Shown: piece by piece, positions 22,055-32,700 of the stretch
Numbering within the stretch: the stretch's first letter is position 1
Layout: each line of letters opens with the position of its first letter
Assembly: GCF_024323335.1 (NCBI RefSeq)
Contig: NC_066583.1
Coordinates: 17,468,665-17,532,664 of the forward strand
From: Lathyrus oleraceus
Taxonomy: Eukaryota > Streptophyta > Magnoliopsida > Fabales > Fabaceae
DNA length: 64,000 bases
Reading direction: 5' to 3'
Notes under the pieces: model-generated
Database searches by the model: none
What the model was told of the DNA's origin: nothing
What the model saw: the letters and a program-made list of their open reading frames with translations, nothing else
Made by a program: the position numbers and the translations under genes

Positions 22055-23506
22055 GTGTTGACATTAATCCCATACTTTGAAGAGATCACATTCGAACATA
22101 TTCCCCGAGAGGAGAACCAGTTGGCAGACGCATTGGCTACCATGTCATCTATGTTCAGAGTCAGATGGGACAATGAAGCTCCCCGGATTACCATTGAACG
22201 ACTAGACGAACCAGCATATTGTTATGAACTTAACGCTGATGAAGTAGAAGAGAAGCCTTGGTTCCACGAGATAAAAAGATATTTAGAAGCTCAGGAATAC
22301 CCTGAAGGGACATCCATCAATGACAGGAAATTTCTGAGGAAGTTCTCCGCTAAATTCTTTTTGAGTAATGGAATATTGTACAAACGTAACCATGATTCGA
22401 CTTTGCTTCGCTGTGTGGATAGAAAGGAATCAGAGAAGATTATGGAAGACATGCACGACGGTATCTTTGGGACTCATTCTAGTGGACATACAATGGCCAA
22501 GAAGATTCTGAGGTCAGGGTATTATTGGTCTACCATGGAAACTGATTGCCACCATCACTCCAGAACTTGTCATAAGTGCCAGATCTATGCGGATAAAGTA
22601 CATGTGCCTCCTGCTCCATTAAACGTGTTGACCGCGCCGTGGCCCTTTGCAATGTGGGGCATTGATATGATTGGCGAGATTAAACCTACCGCCTCTAATG
22701 GACATCGTTTCATCCTTGTTGCTATTGATTACTTCACAAAGTGGGTGGAGGCAGCCTCATTTGCTTCTGTTACTAAGAATGTGGTGGCACGATTCATCAA
22801 GAACAGCCTCATCTGCCGATACGGCGTCCCTGAGAGAATTATCACTGACAATGGCACTAATTTGAACAACAAGATGATTACTGAACTCTGCACGCAGTTC
22901 AAAATAAAACACCATAACTCTTCTCCGTACCGGCCAAAGATGAACGGCGCTGTAGAAGCGGCTAATAAGAATATTAAGAAGATTATACAAAAGATGACGG
23001 TAACATACAAAGACTGGCATGAGATGTTACCATTTGCTCTTCATGGTTATCGTACTTCCGTGCGAACTTCGACGGGGGCAACTCCTTTCTCTTTAGTCTA
23101 CGGAATGGAAGCCGTTTTACCAGTGGAAGTTCAGATTCCCTCTCTAAGGATCATGAAAGAGGCGGGCTTAGACGAGGACGAATGGATTCAGACTCGACTC
23201 GATCAGATAAATTTGATGGATGAGAAGAGACTTGCGGCTGTATGTCACGGGCAGATATATCAGAAGCGCATGACCAGGGCATTCAACAAAAAGGTCAAGA
23301 GACAAGTGTATCAAATTGGCGACTTGGTAATCAAACGCATCATCCTACCACAAACTGACCCCAGAGGCAAATGGACTCCCACATACGAAGGGCCATTTGT
23401 AGTTAAGAAGGTATTCTCAGGTGGAGCCATGATACTCGCTACAATGGATGGTGAAGACTTCCCACATCCCGTGAACGCGGACATAGTTAAAAAATACTAC
23501 GCATAA
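22055..23506 (+). CDS. Element B integrase region (with end of aRNase H), open
   Basis: A 483-codon open stretch continues the polyprotein after the TAG at 22052. It begins with the tail of the archaeal-type RNase H (REENQLADALATMSS), then the H2C2 zinc-binding region (HDGIFGTHSSGH ... CHKCQ), and the integrase core with catalytic Asp codons at 22664-22666 (WGIDMIG) and 22847-22849 (ITDNGTN) and Glu at 22955-22957 (GAVEAANKN). The C-terminal domain carries GDLVIKRI and ends KKYYA. All three catalytic residues are present, so this is the only apparently intact integrase in the window. It has no start of its own and would be made only as part of pol. Confidence 0.88.
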   Translation: MLTLIPYFEEITFEHIPREENQLADALATMSSMFRVRWDNEAPRITIERLDEPAYCYELNADEVEEKPWFHEIKRYLEAQEYPEGTSINDRKFLRKFSAKFFLSNGILYKRNHDSTLLRCVDRKESEKIMEDMHDGIFGTHSSGHTMAKKILRSGYYWSTMETDCHHHSRTCHKCQIYADKVHVPPAPLNVLTAPWPFAMWGIDMIGEIKPTASNGHRFILVAIDYFTKWVEAASFASVTKNVVARFIKNSLICRYGVPERIITDNGTNLNNKMITELCTQFKIKHHNSSPYRPKMNGAVEAANKNIKKIIQKMTVTYKDWHEMLPFALHGYRTSVRTSTGATPFSLVYGMEAVLPVEVQIPSLRIMKEAGLDEDEWIQTRLDQINLMDEKRLAAVCHGQIYQKRMTRAFNKKVKRQVYQIGDLVIKRIILPQTDPRGKWTPTYEGPFVVKKVFSGGAMILATMDGEDFPHPVNADIVKKYYA

Positions 23507-23516
23507 AAGAGACCCG

Positions 23517-23690
23517 CTAGATCGACGTATCTAGGCAAAAGTAAGGGCATCCCGGCGAACCAAAAGGGTTCGGGCAAAAATTAGGGATATATAAAAAAAA
23601 AATGTACACCCGGCAAGTCGAAAACCTGAAAAGGCGGCTTGGGCAAAAAAGGGTATCCTGGTGGACTGAAAACCTGAAAAGGCGGTCCAG
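23517..23690 (+). other. Element B post-integrase four-hairpin cassette
   Basis: Eight bases after the integrase stop lie four inverted repeats, most followed by GGCAAAA. Stems: CTAGAT/ATCTAG (23517-23534); CGAACC/GGTTCG (23556-23572); CAAGTCG/CGGCTTG (23614-23641) enclosing CC/GG; TGGACTG/CGGTCCA (23662-23689) enclosing CC/GG. The same four occur after integrase in C and D, and three in A, with different bases but preserved pairing. Confidence 0.75.
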
Positions 23691-24754
23691 GCAAAAATTA
23701 GGGATTAAAGCGTATGACTATGTCCCGTTCTCAGTCAACTTTCATCCAAGTTCGAGGGACTGACCAAGCCAATCACTTCTATCCGACAGCAAGGGATGAG
23801 ATGCTCGAAGACATAATGACAGTAGTAGGCTTAAAATCAATAGGACTTCTTCCACATAGCTTTCTCTTTGTTTTCGACAATTTCCTCTTACTAGGATTTC
23901 TGTCTCCTTGTACACAAATTGCCTGTTTATAGGCCTCCTTTCAAAATCAATACAACCCTCTTTCAAAAAAAAGATGCTTTTGTTTTTACTTTTCTGTTTT
24001 GGTTGCGTAAATGTCCATTGATTTAATTTGAATTAATATGTGCATTTGAATATGACTGATGTTTACCAAAAATACATGCATAGAATAGCAATAGCAATTA
24101 CTACCCGACTTCAGGATCAAGGAAAAGGTCTAATCATGCTTCCAATGAATCCGCTACCAATTCTCTTCCCCAGCAAGCCTGTTTTTTTTTTTCCTCAGAA
24201 AATGGCAGTATCCCCAGGCACAGCCAGTTACTCCCCAACAGAGGTCGGCGTCACCAGACAGATTGATCATCTCATCCATCCCCAGCCAGGCTCTGTTGAA
24301 TATTTCCACCATCAGACAGAAATCAAGCATCCCCAGCCGAGAAAGGGTCATCGACACAAATGTCTCAAATCCGTAGATGGGGATTTATTTTCCCCAGTAG
24401 AGTCCCCAAGCAGAACTTCTCATACGCATAACTCATTCATTACATCCTTTCACAGCATACGCATGCATACAACATTCACATTTATTTAGCATAACACGAA
24501 ACATCTCATGCATCATGACATAGCATGAAGCTAACTTTTCTTTGCAGGTTAATTATCCTCCTGATATAGTCAAAGTAGAAGGTTCATTCAGACAGACACC
24601 TTTATCAATCACATTCAAGATTCAGATACATATTTCAAATACAGTTCATGGGAACATTCATTCTGACAACACTTCGATATCCTCCTAACGATGGCATCTC
24701 TAAGCCCATCCCAGACATTTATTGCAAGTACAACATATACAGGTTATCAGATAC
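23691..24754 (+). other. Element B 3' untranslated region with PBS-complement-like motifs
   Basis: Non-coding. From 24167 to 24415 it has repeated TCCCCAGCMR-type motifs (24167, 24212, 24233, 24279, 24331, 24391), some extending to TCCCCAGTAGAGTC, which matches 12 of the first 14 bases of the PBS complement. The frames at 23714-23932 and 24040-24489 are not conserved in the other elements. Confidence 0.6.
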
Positions 24755-25450
24755 AGCCTAACGTACGGTTCATTCTGATTCAGCCCAACATATGACTTCT
24801 TCAGCAACTCCAATGCGGTCTAACGTACGACCCATTTGGACCTTCAAATCCTCAGATGCTGCCTAGCGTACGGTACATTCAGGGGTGTAGTCTAGCGTAC
24901 GACTACTTTCTTTTTCAGATGCAGCCTAACGGACGGCTCATTCTACAACTCGGATACGATCTAACGTACGATCCATTCTGAACTTCAACAACCCCAACGC
25001 GGTCTAACGTACGACCCGTTTGGATCTTACAACCCTCAGATGCTACCTAACGTACGGTACATTTCTGAAGTGTAGTCTGGCGTACGACTACCGCTTTCAT
25101 CATCAGATGCGGCCTAACAGACGACTCATTCTGCGACGGTCTAACGTACGACCCGTTCGGATGTCCATCCCCTCAGATGCTACCTAACATACGGTACATT
25201 TCTGAAGTGTAGTCTAACGTACGACTACCCCTTTCGTCATCAGATTCAGCCTAACGTACGGCTCATTCTGCAACTCAGATACGATCTAGCGTATGGTCCA
25301 TTCTGATCCTTTATCCCCAACAGCATATGACACACTCCGACTCCCCAGCGAAGTCGGCAGCCTAATGGATGACTCATTATACGGTCTAACGTACGACCCA
25401 GTGTGGCACCCATGTCTTCAAATTGGCCTAATATACGGCGCGATCTGTAG
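24755..25450 (+). repeat. Element B constant-loop hairpin array (~19 units)
   Basis: About nineteen short hairpins share the loop TAACGTAC (variants TAGCGTAC, TAACATAC). Checked examples: GGTC/GACC at 24817-24832, TAGTC/GACTA at 24888-24905, AGCC/GGCT at 24923-24938 and GATC/GATC at 24958-24973; TACC/GGTA also recurs. The same few stems return in a rough order, giving a higher-order period. Each unit is usually followed by CATTC or similar. No conserved coding frame. Confidence 0.85.
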
Positions 25451-25617
25451 CTTTCGTCATCAAACCTCCCGGATGGCATCTTTAAGCCCATCTCCATCAA
25501 GACCAACTGTCGATTCTCAAGTGCAAATTTTTGGGGCATTCTAGTGTTCAATAATCTTCCACCTCCAGACCACGAATGGCGTATACACCATTCTAACTCT
25601 CTCGGTCCAAGAATATT
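25451..25617 (+). other. Element B pre-PPT spacer
   Basis: Non-coding sequence between the hairpin array and the polypurine tract, matched in reverse at 6443-6640 in B2. Confidence 0.6.
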
Positions 25618-25630
25618 GAACAGGGGCAGC
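25618..25630 (+). other. Element B polypurine tract
   Basis: GAACAGGGGCAGC ends exactly at the 3' LTR start and would prime plus-strand DNA. Confidence 0.8.
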
Positions 25631-27771
25631 TGTCATACCCCAAAATTTGCCCATTAATATTTCAAGACATTTTGCAAGGCATTCCGACTCATATATAACA
25701 CTGATCTTGAAGAAACAAAGGCCCAGCTCACGGATGGCCCAATCCAGAAAATGGCCCAAACTGGCCTGTTCGCTACGCGCTCGCCTAGCGAAGCTGACAG
25801 ACAACAAAAATTTCGGGCTTCATTCTGAGCCCAAAAAAAAAAAAAAAACGAGAAACGAAAAAAAAAAAAAAAAAAAGAGAATTTTTTTTTTAATTAATTA
25901 ATTAATTAATTAATTAATTAATTTAATTAATTAAATAATTAAAATAAATAAAATATAACAAATTATTTTGGACTTGGGTCTCCCTCATTCCAAGCCCATT
26001 ACCCACGAAATTAGTCTATAAATACTGAAGTTTCAGTAGGGGAGTGACACTTGGAGTTACACTTGGAGTTACACTGGGAGATTCACTGGGGAAAAAAGAG
26101 AGGAGGAGAACAGAGAAGAACGAATAGAAGTTTTGGCATAGGAACCCTGCCTACCCGGAGAATTCAGAGTAAAGAAACCCTGAAGGCAGCCCATCTGCAC
26201 CGAAGCCATCGCCGTCCAATTCCCGCTGCCTAACTTATTCCGATACTACAAGTGGTCAATCCCTTCAACCTTGAATTGGCAAACAGGTTTGCGTATCTCT
26301 ATTGTTTATACTTTCAATTGGCCATATCTACATATATAATGCATCATGATTAAATGTTGATATATAATTTGCTTTCGTATGGGAATTTAAATATGCCTGA
26401 ATACCCTGAATGTTTGATCATGTTAATCCTGTGATAAAATGCCATAAAATTCAAAGTTCCTAACGTGGGGCTGTTTTCAAATTCAAAATCCGTGGCCGCT
26501 CGCTAGCACCTCGCTAGGCGAGCCTGGGGCGAATATTCGCCTGGCCTTCGCTAGGCGAGGCAGAGGCGAACGAGACAGTAGCTGACTTTTCTATTCTGTT
26601 TTTTTTTGTTTTATCATAGCCATGCATTATTCATCCTATCCTATTTATTGTTGTGATATTTCTCCGGTGTAATCTTCGATTGCACCCTGATTTGGTGTTC
26701 TGACATGTTTCTTTTTTTGAGTTTCGTAAAGGTTCACATATCCCAGGAAAAGGTTATTGGCTAGGTATTCCACTTTATTTGTGGGATACCCTTGTGGAGT
26801 TTCACCCTAAATTAATTTTTAATGTATTAATTTCTAATGTATTAATTTTTTAATATATTATTTTTAATAATTTTAATGTGGAGTTTCATCCTAATTATAT
26901 AATTAATTGTAAAACTTTGCCTTTGAATAAGTGATCTTGGACCTCTCTTTGTTGCCTTACGATTACGATATTACGGTCATGTCCCGCGAACGTGGGGATA
27001 CCCTTAGCAAAGACCCTTCGGTTAAATCATCATAAAATAAATTATAGTCCCTCGGATGTTGCCTTCGAATATACAACTTTGTCCCTCGATGACCCTCCGA
27101 TGTTGCCTACGGTTAAAAGATGATAGTCCCTTCGAATGCTAAGATATCCTCGTAACTGTTGCCTTCAATGACCTATCGATGACCCTACGATGACCCTTAA
27201 ACATCCAAAGGATAAAACTACTTATTTCTCAATAATAAGGACAGTTTTACCCTCATAAGGATAGGAAATGCTCATAAAGACCTTGGGTCGGTATAACTCT
27301 TAATTGTTGGCTCACAATCTAAAAACAATTTCACACCTCACACCTTTCAAAATATCTTTAGAAAATCACCACTTGGTATATATTCATACTAGAATCATTA
27401 CCGAGTTATATTTTTCTAAACAATTTTCAAAACTAAACGAGATAATCACTTTGTATACATTCATACAAGAATCATTACAAAGTTAAATTCTCTTTTCAAA
27501 ACAATTTTTCTAAGCAATTCACAAACACTTTTTTTTTAGACAAAAATAATATAAGTGATCGAGCAATTAAGAGCCCATGGATAACCATGGATACAAAGGG
27601 TGCTAACACCTTCCCTTTGTATAATGTACCTCCCGAACCCAAAATCTAAATTAAGGTTTTTCCTGTTCTTTTCCACCTTTCCTTATTGGATAAAAGAAAA
27701 GTCGGTGGCGACTCTTGCTAACCGCGACATTGCGATTAAAACCACAAAAAAGTCCAGTTCACCGTATGACA
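25631..27771 (+). repeat. Element B 3' LTR
   Basis: 2141 bp against 2139 bp for the 5' LTR. The few visible differences include positions near 26425, 26749 and 27634 and homopolymer lengths. Followed by the TSD copy at 27772-27776. Confidence 0.95.
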
Positions 27772-27776
27772 GACTC

Positions 27777-28636
27777 TGTTGGGCGATACCTACTTCTCTT
27801 TGCATATGAGGAATGCAAAGGGTGGTGGCGCCATTGTGTGTTGTTTGCCTCTGTTGTATAAGTGGTTTATTTCTCACTTACCTCAGACGGTCGCTTTGAA
27901 GGAGAACAAGGAATGTCTACGGTGGTCCACGAGACTTATGTCTCTCACTAATGATGATATCTCTTGGTATAACCATGTGTATGATGGTGTGCAGATTATT
28001 GACTCTTGTGGCGAATTCTCCAATGTACCTCTTCTTGGTACATGTGGTGGGATTAACTACAATCCTGTTTTGGCACGTCGGTAGCTTGGGTTCCCCTTAA
28101 AGGATAAACGCAATAACATTCTGTTAGAGGGTGTATTCTTTCAGGATGGTAAAGATCCCCAAGACTTGAAAGCTAGGATGGTCCGCGCTTGGCGCAAGAT
28201 TCATAGGAAAGGAAGGAAAGAGTTGGGTACTAAGAATTGCATCGCTTTGGAGCCTTACACTGTTTGGGTTAGGAAGAGGGCGTCTGAGTATATCATGCCT
28301 TACGAGTATCCGAGACCTACACCTATGATTATGGCTGGGCCTTCAACCCTCCCTAATCAAGGAGCAGAGGAGTTGAGAGACGAAGACCGTTCACGTGCCT
28401 GGATCCGTGAATGTGAAGAGTTGCTTCAGCAGATTAAGGAGAAGGATGCGTTGATTGAGTTTCTTGAGCATCAAGTTATTGATGACCCTGATGATGTATG
28501 GACTTCTCTACTTCCTCAGTCTTCTAAGTTCTGGAAGAGGAGGTATGATCGACTCGCCAAAGAGAAGGCCGATATGGAGGCAGCCTACGAGAGGGAGGTG
28601 AAGAGGCTTCGCGCATCTTATCTTCCTGTGTCCTAA
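27777..28636 (+). pseudogene. Element A ORF1, 3' part
   Basis: The reading frame broken at 1992 resumes here in the same phase. It encodes the rest of the plant-mobile-domain-like region (GGAIVCCLPLLYKWFISHLP, WYNHVYDGVQIIDSCGEF) and a C-terminal part with charged coiled-coil character (WIRECEELLQQIKEKDALIE and onward) ending in a stop after 28636. An in-frame TAG at 28082-28084 probably derives from CAG. Such a C-terminal coiled coil is usual for Ogre ORF1. The role of the protein is unknown. Confidence 0.8.
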
Positions 28637-28978
28637 GCTTTAGATGATTGTTTCTAGGGATCCATAGGATGATTATTTTCCTTTTCTCTTGTATAGGATT
28701 GACGATGATGTACTTCTTTTCCCTGATATTATTTGATGAGATATGTCAATATGTGATAAAATGCTTAATATTTCCAAAATTTGCAAATAAAACTCTAAAG
28801 TTCCTTTGAAACAAAATAAATAAATCATATGCACAAGCATTGCATGCATCATATGCATAAGCAGGTTCTGTTTCCGGTCCCTTGCCCTGTGGTCTAACTC
28901 TGTGTCCTTCATTTATTTTGAAAACAAGCTGACTCACCGGTACTACACTAGAGCCAACATTTCAAGACTGATGGATCA
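28637..28978 (+). other. Element A spacer after ORF1; site of the gag deletion
   Basis: Non-coding AT-rich spacer. It should lead to gag, but at about 28979 it meets the C-terminal part of the protease instead, so gag, the knuckles and the PR active site have been lost. Nothing else is recognised. Confidence 0.65.
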
Positions 28979-29487
28979 CTTAGACCATGGATTCACGAGG
29001 CAGGCGCCGTGACGTCCACCCTACACCAGAAATTGAAATTCGTGAAAAACAAGAAGCTGGTGGTGGTAGGGGGAGAAAGGGCTCTCCTGGTTAGCCATTT
29101 GTCTTCCTTCTCTTATATAGATGCTGAGGTTGAAGTTGGAACTCCTTTCCAAGCTTTATCTATTGCTGAGCCTATTAAGAAGAGAACTCCTTCATTTGCT
29201 TCCTACAAAGATGCAAAGCTGGCCATTGAGCGTGGTGCAACCACTGGTTTAGGAAAAATGATTGAGTTAGAAGACAACGAGTCCCGGGCTGGCATAGGTT
29301 TTTCTTCTGGTACTTTCAACAAGTAAGGGTTATTCAAGAGTGGAGTTTTCATCCACACTGGTCTAGATGATGAGGCTGCTGCCGTTTTAGAAGAAGATAC
29401 AAAGGATTCTGGCAATTTCATCATCCCTGGAGGGGTCTGCAACAATTGGGCCGCTGTGGATATTCCAACAGTTGTCCATAAGTCAAC
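28979..29487 (+). pseudogene. Element A protease C-terminal remnant
   Basis: The frame starts within LRPWIHEAGAV, equivalent to the LLGRPWIHGAG segment near the end of PR in B, and runs through TLHQKLKFVKNKKLVVVGGE to the acidic post-PR tail. Upstream protease sequence and all of gag are missing. A TAA at 29324-29326 interrupts the tail, after which the frame continues (GLFKSGVFIHTGLDDE) to a predicted 5' splice site at 29488. No active protease can be made. Confidence 0.8.
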
Positions 29488-29754
29488 GTAATGATCACTT
29501 TGTTTAAAAACCCTTCTCCCATGCCAAAAGGAGGAGTAATAACATTGTTGGCAACATAAATACAATGATATTTTCATTTAATAAATTCGTGTTAAATGTT
29601 TGTTTTTCCCATTTATTTTCCCTTTTTATTTTTGCATGAAATTGGTGATCACATAAAACCCTAAAAAATAAAATAAAATCAATCTTTTCATTTGCATAAT
29701 GATTTGCTTTGTTTGAATTCTAAAATCTCTTTTATATCCAAAATCATTATGCAG
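29488..29754 (+). other. Element A predicted intron before RT
   Basis: AAC|GTAATG at 29488 and TATGCAG at 29754 bound 267 bp. Removal joins exon phase 2 in frame to LISKPIEHND, the pre-RT segment. Same position and phase as in B and B2. Confidence 0.7.
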
Positions 29755-32700
29755 GTTGATTTCTAAACCCATTGAACATAATGACCCAACACCATCTCCC
29801 AATTTTGAATTCCCTGTATTTGAGGCGGAAGAATATGATGTTGAAGAGATTCCTGATGAGATCACCCGGCTACTTGAGCATGAAGAAGAGATCATTCAGC
29901 TGCATCTTGAGAATCTGGAAACAGTCAACTTGGGGTCTGAAGATTGTGTGCGAGAGGTAAAGATTGGGGCACTTCTGGAAGAATCTGTTAAGAAGGGGTT
30001 GATTAAGTTGCTACGAGAATATGTCGACGTCTTTGCTTGGTCGTATGAAGACATGCCTGGTCTAGATACTGATATTGTGCAACATTTCCTACCTCTAAAG
30101 CCTGAGTGCATGCCTGTAAAGTAGAAGCTCAGAAAAACTCATCCTGATATGACAGTGAAGATCAAAGAGGAAGTTCAGAAGCAAATTGATGTGGGGTTCC
30201 TGGTGACTTCTATATATCCTCAATGGGTGGCCAATATTGTGCTCGTGCCTAAGAAAGATGGAAAAGTCCGGATGTGTGTGGACTATAGAGACTTGAATAA
30301 AGCTAGTCCGAAAGATGATTTCCCTCTACCCCATATTTATATGTTGGTAGAAAATACAACTAAATTCAATGTCTTCTCGTTTATGGACGGATTTTCCGGA
30401 TATAATCAGATTAAGATGGCACCCGAGGATATGGAGAAGACAACATTCATCACACCTTGGGGAACATTCTGTTATCGAGTGATGCCCTTCGGTTTTAAGA
30501 ACGCCGGAGCCACGTATCAACGAGCTATGACCACCTTGTTTCATGATATGATGCACAAGGAGATTGAGGTATATGTTGATGATATGATTGCTAAGTCAAG
30601 AACGGAAGTTGAACATGTAGAGCATTTGTTGAAGCTTTTCCAGCATTTGAGGAAATATAAGCTTCGTCTGAATCCCAACAAGTGTACATTTGGAGTCCGT
30701 TCTGGCAAGTTATTGGGCTTCATTGTTAGTGAAAGAGGTATTGAGGTTGATCCTGCAAAGGTCAAAGCAATATAAGAGATGCCTGCGCCCAAAACTGAGA
30801 AGCAAGTCCGAGGTTTTCTTGGCCGCTTGAATTATATCTCCAGATTCATATCCGACATGACTGTCACATGTGCGCCTATATTGAAGCTCCTCCGGAAAGA
30901 TCAGTCTCATGATTGGACCGAGGATTGCCAGAAAGCTTTTGACAGTATTAAATAGTACCTGTCCGAGCCTCCGATTCTATCTCCGCCTGTGGAAGGGATA
31001 CCCTTGATGATGTACTTGACAATTCTTGAAGACTCCATGGGTTGTGTCCTTGGTCAGAAAGACGAATCAGGGAAGAAGGAGTATGCTATTTACTACCTGA
31101 GTAAGAAGTTCACTGATTGTGAGTCTCGATACTTAATGCTTGAAAAGACATGCTGTGCTTTGGCTTGGACTACTAAGCGCTTACGCCAGTATATGATAAA
31201 TCATACGACTTGGTTGATATCCAGAATGGATCCAATCAAGTACATCTTCGAGAAGCTTGCTTTAACAGGGAGAATTGCCCGTTGGCAGATGTTGTTATTT
31301 GAGTATGATATTGAGTATCGAGTTCAGAAGGCTATTAAAGGTAGTATCTTGGCTGACCATTTGGCACATCAGCCTATTGAAGATTATCAGTCAGTTCAGT
31401 ATGACTTCCCGGATGAGGAAATTTTATATTTGAAAGTGAAAGATTGCGATGAGCCTACACTTGATGAAGGGCCAGAGCCTGGTTCCAGATGGAGTATGGT
31501 GTTTGATGGCGCTGTAAATCAGTATGGAAATGATATTGGGGCCGTGATTATTACTCCTCAGGGCGCGCATATTCCTTTTACAGCAAGGCTAACTTTCAAA
31601 TGCACGAATAATATGGCTGAGTATGAGGCATGTATTATGGGATTGGAGGAATGTATTGATTTAAGGATCAAGCATCTTGATGTATATGGTGATTCGGCCC
31701 TCGTTGTTAATCAGATTAAGGGTGAATGGGAAACGAATCAGCCTGGCCTGATTCCATACAGAGATTATGCGAGGAGGATTTCAAAGTTATTTACTGAGGT
31801 TGACTTCCATCATATTTCTCGAGATGAGAATCGGATGGCAGATGCTCTTGCTACGCTTGCTTCAATGATTATGGTTAAATTGTGGAATGAAGTCCCCAAT
31901 ATCACCGTGATGCGCTTGGACAGACCAACTCATGTATTTGCAGTAGAAGAAGTAAAAGATGAGAAGCCGTGGTATTATGATATCAAGTGTTTCCTTCAGA
32001 GCCAGATTTATCCGCCTGGGGCATCTATAAAAGATAGGAAGACTTTGAGGAGATTGTTAGGCAGTTTCTACCTCAATGGCGAAGTGCTTTACAAAAGAAA
32101 TTTTGACATGGTTCTACTCAGATGCGTGGATAGACACGAAGCAGACCTGTTGATGACTGAGGTTCATGAGGGTTCATTTGGTACTCATTCTAATGGACAT
32201 GCCATGGCTAGAAAGATGTTGAGAGCAGGCTACTATTGGCTGACAATGGAGTCTGACTGCTGCAAATTTGTGAGGAAATGCCACAAGTGTCAGATTTATG
32301 CTGATAATATTCATATTCCCCTGACACTTTTGAATGTGATCTCATCACCATGGCCTTTCTCCATGTGGGGAATTAACATGATTGGCATGATAGAGCCGAA
32401 AGCGTCCAATGGACACAGATTTATTCTCGTAGCAATTGATTACTTCACCAAGTGGGTTGAAGCGGCATCGTATGCAAATGTGACCAGGCAGGTGGTCGTG
32501 AAGTTTATCAAGAATCAACTCATATGCCGATATGGTGTGCCAGATAAGATCATTACTGATAATGGATCTAACTTGGATAACAAGATGATGAAAGAGCTGT
32601 GTAGTGAATTCAAGATTGCACATCATAATTCTTCTCCGTACAGACCCAAGATGAATGGGGATGTTGAAGCTGCTAACAAGAATATCAAGAAAATTATCCA

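Larger units (their letters stand above)
1993..27771 (+). mobile_element. Element B: nearly complete Tat-lineage LTR retrotransposon, itself carrying nested element B2
   Basis: It has two near-identical LTRs (1993-4131 and 25631-27771), a perfect 5-bp TSD, PBS, gag-PR, a predicted intron, RT-RH-aRH-IN, structured 3' modules and a PPT. No ORF1 is present between PBS and gag, unlike element A. Removing B2 (4422-16116 plus one TSD copy) leaves about 14.1 kb. By eye the two LTRs differ at only a few single bases and small homopolymer lengths, so insertion was recent. Coding damage is limited to three single-base deletions and two TAG codons, described with the genes. Confidence 0.95.

Noticed and set aside
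23714..24489. Small + strand frames after integrase of B as accessory genes
   Set aside because: Not conserved in frame in C, D or A; the region is better explained as untranslated RNA with structured motifs.
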